Below, piece after piece: positions 15,063-27,878 of a stretch of 64,000 nt of DNA. The notes under the pieces were generated by a model that was given only the letters and a program-made list of their open reading frames with translations, made no database searches and was not told the DNA's origin. Position 1 is the stretch's first letter. Each line of letters begins with the position of its first letter. The stretch is from Paraburkholderia dioscoreae (GTDB lineage: Bacteria; Pseudomonadota; Gammaproteobacteria; Burkholderiales; Burkholderiaceae): contig NZ_LR699553.1 in the NCBI RefSeq assembly GCF_902459535.1, forward strand, positions 4,092,001-4,156,000, read 5' to 3'. The translations under genes and the position numbers were made by a program.

Positions 15063-16330
15063 AGAACCCGCTGAACACGCTGTTCGGCAGGATGGCGTTA
15101 CTCTCGGCGGCGGTGTTGTTCGCGATTCAGGCCGGCTGGTTCGTGCTGGTGGTGATGCAGCCGCCGCGCCATGAAATCGACGGCTTCGCGCGCGGCATCC
15201 TGCTGGTGTTGCAGGCGATCAACGGCGAGCCGATGAAAGGCGCCGCGCTCGCGCCCGCCATGCGCGTGCATCTCGTGCCCACCTGGAACATGCCGGCGAG
15301 CGTGCATCTGCACGAGCCGGCCAATCATCCGCTGGTCGAACTGAGCCGGCATCTGCGCGAGAATCTGCCGCCCGGCACCCGGATCGCCGTCGACGACCTG
15401 CGCCCGCCGCAGTTGTGGGTGCTGTTTCCCGGCAAGTCGAACTGGGTTGTCGTGCCGGTGGACGTACCGCCGCGCCCGCGCTTCCTCATCGAGTCGATCT
15501 CGATGCTGCTCGCCGCGCTGATCCTCTCCGTGTTCGCCGCCTGGCAGATGCAGCGGCCGCTGTCGCGCGTCGCCGACGCCGCGCGCGCGTTCGGCTCGGG
15601 CGGCCGCCCGGAGCCGGTGACAGTGCAAGGCCCGCGCGAGCTGCGCGATCTGATCGGCTCCTTCAACGACATGATGCGGCGCCTGAACGAAGCCGGCGAC
15701 GACCAGGCCGTGATGCTGGCCGGCGTCGCGCACGATCTGAAAGCACCACTCACGCGGCTGAAGTTGCGCGCGAGCGTACTGGTGGCGGAAAACGAGCGCG
15801 CCGGTTTGATCCGCGATGTCGACTCGCTGACCAACATCGTCCAGCAGTTTCTCGAATTCGCGGGCCAGTCCGCAGAAGCCGGCCCGCCGGTCGAGGTCGA
15901 CGATTTCCTGCGGGAACAGTTCACCGCCGGCGACAGCACCGAAACGCCGCTCTTCAAGCTCGACCTGCGTGCCGGTTCGGCGTTCACGTTGCCGCGCACG
16001 CTGCTCGACCGGCTGGTCACGAACCTCGTCGATAACGCGCTCGAACACGGCGCGCCGCCCGTGGATATCGGCACCGCGCGCCATGACGGCCATTGGGTGA
16101 TCAGCGTACGCGACCACGGTCCCGGCATTCCCGACGGGCGCATTGCCGCCGCCATGAAGCCGTTCGTACGGCTCGACGCCGCGCGTGGCGGCGAAGGCCA
16201 TTGCGGCTTGGGTCTCGCGATCGTCGCGCGGCTCGCGCACGACCGCGGCGGACGGTGTCACGTGCGCAATCACGCGCAGGGCGGTCTGGAAGTGCGGATC
16301 GAATTGCCCGCGGTGCCAGCGCTGACGTGA
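15059..16330 (+). CDS. EnvZ-like membrane sensor histidine kinase
   Basis: The 423-residue kinase has a first membrane helix at about 10-32, a periplasmic sensor of about 110 residues, a second helix at about 143-163, and a HAMP region. The dimerisation domain has the phosphoacceptor His in AGVAHDLKAPLTRLKLRAS. The ATPase has N-box NLVDNALEHG, G1 DHGPGIPDG and G2 GLGLAIVARLAHDRGG. The HDLKAPLTR box resembles EnvZ/RisS types. It is coupled to the upstream regulator. A strong terminator follows. Confidence 0.93.
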   Translation: MKNPLNTLFGRMALLSAAVLFAIQAGWFVLVVMQPPRHEIDGFARGILLVLQAINGEPMKGAALAPAMRVHLVPTWNMPASVHLHEPANHPLVELSRHLRENLPPGTRIAVDDLRPPQLWVLFPGKSNWVVVPVDVPPRPRFLIESISMLLAALILSVFAAWQMQRPLSRVADAARAFGSGGRPEPVTVQGPRELRDLIGSFNDMMRRLNEAGDDQAVMLAGVAHDLKAPLTRLKLRASVLVAENERAGLIRDVDSLTNIVQQFLEFAGQSAEAGPPVEVDDFLREQFTAGDSTETPLFKLDLRAGSAFTLPRTLLDRLVTNLVDNALEHGAPPVDIGTARHDGHWVISVRDHGPGIPDGRIAAAMKPFVRLDAARGGEGHCGLGLAIVARLAHDRGGRCHVRNHAQGGLEVRIELPAVPALT

Positions 16331-16443
16331 GCGGAAGTTGCGCTGGCGCTTCTTATGGGCGCTTACGCGCCCTTACTGGACGGACTCTCGCAGGCGCGGC
16401 GGCCTTATAGTCGGCCCCGGCAACCTCGATGCCGCCCTTCTCC

Positions 16444-16475
16444 GTCCGCCCGCTCCCTTGGGGCGGACTTTTTTT
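16444..16475 (+). terminator. Rho-independent terminator after the two-component pair
   Basis: GTCCGCCC (16444-16451) and GGGCGGAC (16461-16468) form an 8-bp perfect GC-rich stem with a 9-nt loop, followed by seven T. It lies 114 bp after the kinase stop. Confidence 0.88.
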
Positions 16476-16504
16476 GCCTGCGGTGAACGCAACACGCTGA
16501 CGCT

Positions 16505-17500
16505 TCAGACCACGAGGCGGCTGTGCAAAGTGTCGATGGTCGCCTGCGAGACGCCGAGGCCTTGCGTCAGGTAGCTCACCATCGTGCCGTAGCTCGCCTG
16601 CACCTGGTCGAAGCCGGCCTGCAAGTAATTTTCCTGAACGCTCAACAACGGCGCTTCGACCGAAGCGGCGGCGTCGCCGTCCTGCGTGCGCAGCGTGTCG
16701 GTTTGCGCCTTGATCTGCGGCGCCAGATAGACGTTGCTCAACAGATAGTCCTGAATGATCACGTCGAGCGGCACATTCGCAATGCTGAGCAGGAGCGCCG
16801 CGATCCAGCCCGCGCGATCCTTGCCCGCGCTGGAATGAAACAGTTGCGCGCCGGGAGCGTCGGCCAGATTCGTCAGGAGCGCACCGTAAGCGGCGCGCTG
16901 CGCGGCGCCGGTCACGTAGCCGCGCGCCTGCGCCTCCATGAACGCGACGGCGGCGGCCGCCGTGTCGAAAGCCGGCGCGACGAAGTCGGCGGTGCCCAGC
17001 ACGTTGAGCGTCCGGGTTGTCGCGCCGCGCGGCAGAATATCGGCGGTTCGCGCGATTTCAGCCGGCGTGCGCAGATCGTAGACCGAGGCAATGCCGAGCC
17101 GGTCGATCGCGGCCTGGTCGGCGGCGTCGAGCGTCAGCGCGTTCGCGCGATAGAACGCGCCACGGCGCATCTGTTTGCCGTCGACGGTCGGATAGGGCGC
17201 CGCCCCCGCGAGGTCGCGAAAGTTGCCGACCGACGCAAGGCGTGGCGTTGCAGGCGGATCGTCGCTGAGGTTGCCCCCGCCGCAAGCGGACAGCAGCGAG
17301 CCGCCCACGCCGGAGATCAGCAGGGCGCCGGCCGAGCGCTTCAGAAAGTTCCGGCGCGACGCCACGGCCTCACGGGCCGAAATCCGGCTTGTCCGCAGGA
17401 ACGTGCTCGCGGAGCGACAGAACGGCGAGCAGGTTTTTGCGGTAGCGGGCATTAGGCGTGGCTGGCGCGGACGTGAGAAGGTGAGTCGCAGCATCGGCAC
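16505..17500 (-). CDS. Tat-exported lipoprotein of the tyrosine/serine phosphatase fold with a Ser in place of the catalytic Cys
   Basis: The N-terminus carries a twin-arginine signal SRRNFLKRSAGALLISGVGG running into a lipobox LLSAC. The body matches the tyrosine-phosphatase family that begins with a NFRDLAG box: SVGNFRDLAG, MRRGAFYRANAL, VYDLRTPAEI. The P-loop, normally HCxAGKDRTG, reads HSSAGKDRAG, so the nucleophilic Cys is Ser223 (codon TCC at 16834-16832). It is probably a pseudophosphatase or a phospholigand binder. The start is uncertain: GTG at 17500, ATG at 17494 or 17452, or a GTG at 17362 just before the Tat motif. Confidence 0.8.
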   Translation of the reverse strand: MPMLRLTFSRPRQPRLMPATAKTCSPFCRSASTFLRTSRISAREAVASRRNFLKRSAGALLISGVGGSLLSACGGGNLSDDPPATPRLASVGNFRDLAGAAPYPTVDGKQMRRGAFYRANALTLDAADQAAIDRLGIASVYDLRTPAEIARTADILPRGATTRTLNVLGTADFVAPAFDTAAAAVAFMEAQARGYVTGAAQRAAYGALLTNLADAPGAQLFHSSAGKDRAGWIAALLLSIANVPLDVIIQDYLLSNVYLAPQIKAQTDTLRTQDGDAAASVEAPLLSVQENYLQAGFDQVQASYGTMVSYLTQGLGVSQATIDTLHSRLVV

Positions 17501-17673
17501 TGCGAGTGCAGTTTAACCACGCTCTGTATATTTTGGGTTACACGGTAGTAGTTGGTAAGGAATGACCGCCATTTTTGACCACAACTGGCCCCACTACGCC
17601 ACGCCCCGTAGAATACGAACACCCCACATTCGAGCCCACGGCAGGCCGACACGTCCTGGCGACCACAACAAAA

Positions 17674-18933
17674 ATGCCCTCTCTCCAATGGTTTACCGAA
17701 CTGACCCAGCGCGAACGCCGCACCTTGTACGCCGGCTTCGGCGGCTACGCGGTCGACGCCTTCGACTTCATGATCTACTCCTTCCTCATTCCGACGCTGA
17801 TCGCGACATGGGGCATGACGAGGAGCGAAGCCGGCATGATCGCCACCAGTTCGCTGATCTCGTCGGCGGTGGGCGGCTGGCTCGCCGGCATTCTCGCCGA
17901 CCGCTATGGCCGCATCCGGGTGCTGCAGTGGACTATCGCCACCTTTGCGCTCTTTACCTTTCTGTCGGGCTTCACCCACTCGTTCTGGCAACTGCTCGCC
18001 ACCCGCACGCTGCAGGGCATTGGCTTCGGCGGTGAATGGTCGGTCGTGACGATCATGATGGCCGAAACCATTCGCTCGCCTCAGCACCGCGCGAAAGCCG
18101 TGGGCACCGTGCAAAGCAGCTGGTCGTTCGGCTGGGCGGCTGCGGCGATCATCTACTGGGCCTTTTTCGCGCTGCTGCCGGAGCAATATGCGTGGCGAGC
18201 CTGCTTCTGGATCGGCCTGTTGCCCGCGGCGTGGATCATCTATATTCGCCGCAACGTGAGCGATCCGGAAATCTTTCTCGAAACGCGCCGCGCCCGCGAG
18301 AGCGGTTTCGACACCTCGCACTTCCTGCAGATCTTCTCCGCCGCTCACCTCAAAACCACCCTGCTCGGCAGCGCGCTGTGCACCGGCATGCTCGGCGGCT
18401 ATTACGCGATCACCACCTGGCTGCCGACTTATCTGAAGACCGTGCGCCATCTGTCGGTGTTCAACACGAGCGGCTATCTGATCGTGCTGATCGTCGGTTC
18501 GTTCACGGGCTATATTGTCGGCGCGATTCTGTGCGACAGGATTGGCCGGCGTGCGTCGTTCGTGCTGTTCGCAATCGGCTCGTTCGTACTCGGCATGTTC
18601 TACACCATGCTGCCGATCACCGACGGCATGATGCTCGCGCTCGGTTTTCCGCTCGGCATCGTGGTGCAGGGGATTTTTGCAGGCGTGGGCGCATACCTGT
18701 CGGAGCTGTATCCGAACGCGATACGCGGCTCGGGACAAGGCTTCTGCTACAACCTCGGGCGCGGGCTCGGCTCGTTCTTTCCGATTCTGGTCGGTACACT
18801 GTCGCAAACCATGACGCTGGTGAAGGCGATGGGCATCGTGGCGGGCTCGGGCTATCTGCTCGTGATCATCGCGGCGATATGTCTGCCTGAGACCAAGGGC
18901 AAGGTACTCGGGACCACCCGCCCCGCTGCCTGA
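17674..18933 (+). CDS. MFS transporter of the sugar/organic-acid:proton symporter type
   Basis: About 419 residues and 12 predicted membrane helices. Conserved MFS loops are present: GGWLAGILADRYGRIRVL between helices 2 and 3, RTLQGIGFGGEWSVV in helix 4, and the half-repeat CDRIGRRASFVLF. The general look is that of NanT- or aromatic-acid-type symporters, but the substrate is not readable. I use the ATG at 17674. An in-frame TTG about 99 bp upstream would add a non-hydrophobic leader unlike the family. It is followed after 17 bp by dadA, so uptake of an amino acid or its oxidation product is a reasonable guess. Confidence 0.87.
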   Translation: MPSLQWFTELTQRERRTLYAGFGGYAVDAFDFMIYSFLIPTLIATWGMTRSEAGMIATSSLISSAVGGWLAGILADRYGRIRVLQWTIATFALFTFLSGFTHSFWQLLATRTLQGIGFGGEWSVVTIMMAETIRSPQHRAKAVGTVQSSWSFGWAAAAIIYWAFFALLPEQYAWRACFWIGLLPAAWIIYIRRNVSDPEIFLETRRARESGFDTSHFLQIFSAAHLKTTLLGSALCTGMLGGYYAITTWLPTYLKTVRHLSVFNTSGYLIVLIVGSFTGYIVGAILCDRIGRRASFVLFAIGSFVLGMFYTMLPITDGMMLALGFPLGIVVQGIFAGVGAYLSELYPNAIRGSGQGFCYNLGRGLGSFFPILVGTLSQTMTLVKAMGIVAGSGYLLVIIAAICLPETKGKVLGTTRPAA

Positions 18934-18950
18934 ATCCGCAGTACACACAC

Positions 18951-20225
18951 ATGAAAACGATTGTTCTGGGCGGCGGCGTGATCGGCGTCGCCACGGCTTT
19001 TTATCTGCGCCAGCAAGGCTGCGAGGTGACGGTGATCGAGCGCGAGCCGGATGTCGCGCTCTCCACCAGTTTCGGCAACGCGGGGGTGATCGCACCGGGC
19101 TACGTGACGCCCTGGGCCGCGCCCGGCATGCCGGCCAAGATTCTCAAATACCTGTTCAAACCGGCCTCGCCGCTGATCTTCCGCCCGACTTTCGATCCCG
19201 CTCAGTGGCGTTGGATCGTGCGCTGGCTGCGCGAATGCGATCTCGAACGGTTTCGCGTCAACAAGCAGCGCATGCAGCGCATTGCTTACTACAGCCGCGA
19301 ATGCCTGCATGAATTCCGCGGCCGCCATCCGTTCGACTATGGCCGCAGCCAGGGCTATCTGCAGTTGTTTCGCAGCGAGTACGACGTCGAACTCGCGCAA
19401 CCGGCGCTTGCGGTGCTGCGCGATGCCGGCATCGCGCACCGGGAAGTCAGTACGGCGCAGTGTGTCGAGATCGAGCCGGGCTTGCGCTGGGCGCGTCAGG
19501 CGCCGCTCTCAGGGCTCTATCTGCCCGACGACGAAGCCGGCGATTGCGCCCGCTTTACCCGCGAACTGCGCGCGATCTGCGAACGCAACGACGTGCGCTT
19601 TCGTTTCGACACGCGGGTGACTTCGCTCGACGTGCAAGGCGGTGCGGTACGCGCGGTGCGTATCGAGAGCGAACGCGGCACCGGGATGTTGCACGCGGAT
19701 GCCGTGGTGGTGGCGCTGGGCGTCGACAGTGCCGCGCTGCTCGCGCGGCTCGGTGTGAAGGTGCCGCTTTATCCGGTGAAAGGCTATTCGGCGACGCTGC
19801 CCATCACCGACGAAGAAAAAGCCCCGCGCGCCGCGTTGATGGACGAATCGCTGAAAACGGCGATCACGCGTTTCGGCAACAACCTGCGGGTGGCCGGCAC
19901 CGCCGAACTCGGCAATCGCGAGAGCACCTTGCGCGAACAGGCTCTGCAAACGCTAATGAAAGTGCTCGGCGACTGGTTCCCACACGCGGCCAATCCTACG
20001 TCCGCGCATTTCTGGGTGGGCCGCCGTCCGATGACACCCGACGGTGCGCCGCTGCTTGGTCCGTCAGGCGTGGAGAAACTGTGGTTGAACCTCGGGCACG
20101 GCTCGACGGGCTGGGCGATGTCGATGGGTTCGGGTCGCGTGGTCGCGGACCTGATTACGGACCGCAAGCCGGAGATCGATCTGGATGGACTGACATTGGC
20201 GCGGTATCGCAAGTCAGGCACATAG
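18951..20225 (+). CDS. dadA: D-amino-acid dehydrogenase, small subunit (DadA)
   Basis: This is a 424-residue FAD enzyme. The N-terminal dinucleotide fold is MKTIVLGGGVIGVATAFYL. Typical DadA segments follow: SFGNAGVIAPGYVTPWAAPG, ADAVVVALGVDSAALL, YPVKGYSATLPI, FWVGRRPMTPDGAPLLG and NLGHGSTGWAMSMGSGR. It oxidises D-amino acids, chiefly D-alanine, to oxo acids and passes electrons to the respiratory chain at the inner membrane. It sits 17 bp behind the MFS gene and ends at a clear terminator. No alanine racemase gene is adjacent. Confidence 0.95.
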   Translation: MKTIVLGGGVIGVATAFYLRQQGCEVTVIEREPDVALSTSFGNAGVIAPGYVTPWAAPGMPAKILKYLFKPASPLIFRPTFDPAQWRWIVRWLRECDLERFRVNKQRMQRIAYYSRECLHEFRGRHPFDYGRSQGYLQLFRSEYDVELAQPALAVLRDAGIAHREVSTAQCVEIEPGLRWARQAPLSGLYLPDDEAGDCARFTRELRAICERNDVRFRFDTRVTSLDVQGGAVRAVRIESERGTGMLHADAVVVALGVDSAALLARLGVKVPLYPVKGYSATLPITDEEKAPRAALMDESLKTAITRFGNNLRVAGTAELGNRESTLREQALQTLMKVLGDWFPHAANPTSAHFWVGRRPMTPDGAPLLGPSGVEKLWLNLGHGSTGWAMSMGSGRVVADLITDRKPEIDLDGLTLARYRKSGT

Positions 20226-20250
20226 CGCCACGGCGCGTTGGCGTTAAAAA

Positions 20251-20287
20251 GCCGGGTCACCCTCGCAGGTGCCCGGCTTTGTTTTTT
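20251..20287 (+). terminator. Rho-independent terminator after dadA
   Basis: GCCGGGTCACC pairs with GGTGCCCGGC (one bulged T) around a 6-nt loop, followed by TTTGTTTTTT. It lies 25 bp after the dadA stop. Confidence 0.88.
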
Positions 20288-20349
20288 CACCGCTCGATGT
20301 GCCGCTCACGTGGCACATTTGTCGCCTCCACCTCTTCCTGCAAGCAGAA

Positions 20350-20381
20350 GCCGGCTTTCGCGCCGGAGCGTGAAAGCCGGC
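20350..20381 (-). terminator. Hairpin after gltD, probable terminator without a strong U-run
   Basis: GCCGGCTTTC and GAAAGCCGGC form a perfect 10-bp stem with a 12-nt loop, ten bases beyond the gltD stop on the minus strand. The sequence after it (TTCTGCTTGC) is only moderately T-rich, so it may act as a weak terminator or an mRNA end-stabilising structure. Confidence 0.5.
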
Positions 20382-20390
20382 CGGAGACGT

Positions 20391-21860
20391 TTAGCGCGGC
20401 AGTTCCGAATGACCCATCAGGAACGCGTCGACGGAACGCGCGCACTGGCGGCCTTCGCGAATCGCCCACACCACCAGCGACTGGCCGCGGCGCATATCGC
20501 CCGCGGTGAACACCTTGTCCACCGACGTGTAATACGCTTTGTCGCCTTCAGTCGACGCACGCACGTTGCCGCGAGCATCCTTGTCGACGCCGAACGCGTC
20601 GAGCACCGGCGACACCGGCTGCGTAAAGCCCATGGCGAGCAGCACCAGATCGGCCTTCATTTCGAATTCAGAGTCCGGCACTTCCTGCATCTTGCCGTCC
20701 TTCCATTCGACGCGCGCCGCGATCAGCTTCTCGACCTTGCCGTTCTTGCCTTCGAGGCGCTTGGTCGCGACCGCCCAATCACGCGAGCAGCCTTCGTCGT
20801 GCGACGACGACGTGCGCAGCTTGATCGGCCAGTACGGCCACACGAGCGGCTTGTTCTCTTCTTCCGGCGGTTGCGGCAGCAGTTCGAATTGCGTGACGCT
20901 CTTCGCGCCATGACGATTCGACGTGCCCACGCAGTCCGAACCCGTATCGCCGCCGCCGATCACGACCACGTGCTTGCCCTTCGCGAGCAACTGGTTCGCG
21001 ACCTTGTCGCCGGCATTGACCTTGTTCTGTTGCGGCAGGAATTCCATCGCGTAGTGGATGCCTTCCAGCTCACGACCCGGCACCGGCAGATCGCGCGGCG
21101 TTTCCGAACCGCCCGCGATCACCACCGCGTCGAACTCTTCCTTCAACTGATCCGGCGTGATGGTTTCCTTCGCCGTGTTGCCGATATGCGCCGGCAGCGA
21201 ATCCGCTTTGCCGATGAACACGTTGGCGCGGAACGTCACGCCTTCGGCTTCCATCTGGCGCATGCGGCGATCGATCAGCCACTTCTCCAGCTTGAAGTCG
21301 GGAATGCCGTAGCGCAGCAAACCGCCAATGCGGTCGTTCTTTTCGAACACGGTGACATCGTGCCCCGCGCGCGCGAGTTGCTGCGCGACGGCCAGACCGG
21401 CGGGGCCGGATCCGACCACGGCAACCTTCTTGCCGGTCTTGTGCTTCGGCGGCAGCGGCGCGACCCAGCCTTCGGTCCATGCCTTGTCGATGATCGCGTG
21501 TTCGATCGACTTGATACCGACCGGGTCGTTGTTGATGCCGAGCGTGCACGCCGCTTCGCACGGTGCCGGGCAGATGCGGCCGGTGAACTCGGGGAAGTTG
21601 TTCGTGGAGTGCAGCACTTCGATCGCGTTCTTCCAGTCCTGATGAAACACCAGGTCGTTGAAGTCCGGGATGATGTTGTTCACCGGGCAGCCGTTGTTGC
21701 AGAACGGAATGCCGCAGTCCATGCAACGTGCGCCTTGAATCTTCGCTTCGTCGTCGCTCAGTGCGGCGACGAATTCCTTGTAGTGCTTCACACGCGTGAG
21801 CGGAGCTTCGTACGCCTCGTGGCGGCGTTCGAACTCGAGAAAACCGGTTGCCTTGCCCAT
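20391..21860 (-). CDS. gltD: Glutamate synthase small (beta) subunit, GltD
   Basis: The protein has 489 residues. The N-terminal ferredoxin-like region has the Fe-S cysteines CMDCGIPFCNNGCPVNN and CPAPCEAAC. FAD and NADPH sites follow: VAVVGSGPAGLAVAQQLARAGH and VVVIGGGDTGSDCVG. The C-terminus has VFTAGDMRRGQSLVVWAIREGR. GltD takes electrons from NADPH and hands them to GltB for reductive conversion of 2-oxoglutarate plus glutamine-derived ammonia into glutamate. It is 115 bp downstream of gltB in the same operon. Confidence 0.97.
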   Translation of the reverse strand: MGKATGFLEFERRHEAYEAPLTRVKHYKEFVAALSDDEAKIQGARCMDCGIPFCNNGCPVNNIIPDFNDLVFHQDWKNAIEVLHSTNNFPEFTGRICPAPCEAACTLGINNDPVGIKSIEHAIIDKAWTEGWVAPLPPKHKTGKKVAVVGSGPAGLAVAQQLARAGHDVTVFEKNDRIGGLLRYGIPDFKLEKWLIDRRMRQMEAEGVTFRANVFIGKADSLPAHIGNTAKETITPDQLKEEFDAVVIAGGSETPRDLPVPGRELEGIHYAMEFLPQQNKVNAGDKVANQLLAKGKHVVVIGGGDTGSDCVGTSNRHGAKSVTQFELLPQPPEEENKPLVWPYWPIKLRTSSSHDEGCSRDWAVATKRLEGKNGKVEKLIAARVEWKDGKMQEVPDSEFEMKADLVLLAMGFTQPVSPVLDAFGVDKDARGNVRASTEGDKAYYTSVDKVFTAGDMRRGQSLVVWAIREGRQCARSVDAFLMGHSELPR

Positions 21861-21975
21861 GTGGTTCTCTTCTCTATCTAATCAGGTGGGGTGGTCTACA
21901 CCCACCGCGTGCGACCGATCAACGGCGCCACACGGCGGGTACGGCTTGGTTGTGACGTCTTTGGCTTACGGCCGG

Positions 21976-26679
<4,704 letters not shown>

Positions 26680-26816
26680 GGGGACACCGTCTGTGAGGGG
26701 CCGGACAGGCCGTTAAACCATTTTTCTATTGCCGCAGTGCGATTCACAACCGCGTTCGCAACACGACGGCGCGCTCAACGCTCGATGCTAGCGTGTCAAA
26801 AAGCGCCGGAATTCGG

Positions 26817-26846
26817 AATATACGCGACGAATCAATGGAATAGCAA
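26817..26846 (-). promoter_or_regulatory. Candidate promoter of gltBD
   Basis: On the minus strand TTGCTA (26846-26841) and TATATT (26822-26817) are separated by 18 bp, about 140 bp upstream of the gltB ATG. Just upstream, 26893-26909 holds the short palindrome CCAAT-TTTT-ATTGG, which could be a regulator site. The evidence is the sequence match only. Confidence 0.35.
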
Positions 26847-26924
26847 ATAAAACATGGTGATTGAACCCCAATTATCATGTTGGTGCATCGCAGCCAATTT
26901 TTATTGGTTCCATATCAAAACCGT

Positions 26925-26956
26925 GCAAAAGAAAACGGCATGCAAAGATGCCGTTC
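26925..26956 (-). terminator. Terminator after the RAYT-like gene
   Basis: On the minus strand AACGGCAT, a 6-nt loop and ATGCCGTT form a perfect 8-bp stem, followed by TTCTTTT. It lies about 28 bp beyond the stop of the gene at 26984. Confidence 0.7.
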
Positions 26957-26983
26957 CGATGCAGCCCCTTGACGCGAAACGCT

Positions 26984-27691
26984 TTATTGCTGCTGTGGCG
27001 TTTCGCGTACCTTGCGCGGCCGCCCGCGCGGCAGCGGCGATACCCGCCGGTTGGCGGCCCGCGCCGCCCATTCTCGGTACGTGTCGCTGCCCAGAACCCA
27101 GCCCTTGAGCGTGGCCTGCTGAAGCTGGCTGGCTTCGCGTTCGTCGAGCGGCTGTTCGCACAGTTCGCGGTACGCGCGCTGCCGTTCGAACGGCGTATTG
27201 CCGAGCGACCAGTACAGGGGGTGGTCGGTGATCAGGCTGTCGAGCGTCAGGCCGATGTGATGGCGGTAGCTCGACCAGCGGTAATCTTCCGGCGCGCTCA
27301 CGAGGCCCGCGCGCACCGGACACATCTCAACCACCCGGCTCGCCAGCAGGAAGTAGCGCTCGCCTTCGATCACCGTGGCGCGGTAGCGGCCTTCCCACAA
27401 GGTGCCGCGCCGCGCGTAGCGCCGGTTGAAGTGCGCCACATAGCGGCGCCCCACCGCCTGCATCGCCTTCGGCAGACTCGACTCCTCGGTCGGCGTGACG
27501 AGCAGTTGCACTGCGCCTGGCATCAACGCATACGCATGGATGGATAAGTGATGGTCGCGTGAAGCCGCTTTCAAACAATCGATGAAGAGCTCGTAGTCCT
27601 GATCGTCGACGAATGCGGGTTGCTGATCAAGGCCGCGGAGAATGACGTGCTGCGGCTGGTCAGGGACATAGAGACGTGCAAGCCGTGCCAT
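26984..27691 (-). CDS. RAYT-like (Y1 transposase family) protein without the HUH motif, with a C-terminal AT-hook
   Basis: The 235-residue protein from MARLARLYVPDQ matches the REP-associated tyrosine transposase family: PQHVILRGLDQQPAF, IHAYALMPG, YVAHFNRRYARRGTLWEGRYRA, VVEMCPVRAGLV and YRWSSYRHH. The metal-binding HUH, normally NHVHLL, reads GAVQLL (A60-V-Q62, codons 27514-27506), so nicking activity is unlikely. The basic C-terminus contains RGRPRK, an AT-hook core. No REP palindromes or terminal repeats flank it. It seems domesticated as a DNA-binding protein. It lies downstream of no operon partner, next to the gltBD promoter region. Confidence 0.78.
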   Translation of the reverse strand: MARLARLYVPDQPQHVILRGLDQQPAFVDDQDYELFIDCLKAASRDHHLSIHAYALMPGAVQLLVTPTEESSLPKAMQAVGRRYVAHFNRRYARRGTLWEGRYRATVIEGERYFLLASRVVEMCPVRAGLVSAPEDYRWSSYRHHIGLTLDSLITDHPLYWSLGNTPFERQRAYRELCEQPLDEREASQLQQATLKGWVLGSDTYREWAARAANRRVSPLPRGRPRKVRETPQQQ

Positions 27692-27878
27692 GCTGGAGTA
27701 TCCAATAGTCGCGTTGGTACATACCCGAAGGTCCGAGGAACCGCATCCGCGCAAGGTTCGGCGCGGCGCGGCAGAGCCAGAAACCGCGCGGAGCTTAGGG
27801 AGAAAGCTCTAACCGCCGCGTATGGTTTGTTTCAAACGTTCTAGTCATAATGAGCGGGCCTTTTTTGGAGGAGCACAT

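Noticed and set aside
15098..16273. 391-codon minus-strand frame opposite the sensor kinase
   Set aside because: It is a codon-shadow of the kinase gene. It shows no motif and no ribosome site.
17452..19095. 547-codon minus-strand open frame across the MFS and dadA genes
   Set aside because: It runs antisense to two well-supported genes, is Arg/Glu/His-rich, and has no recognisable motif.
26680..26983. Insertion sequence ends or target-site duplications next to the RAYT-like gene
   Set aside because: No terminal inverted repeats, REP palindromes or direct repeats were found. The only palindrome is a short CCAAT/ATTGG pair.
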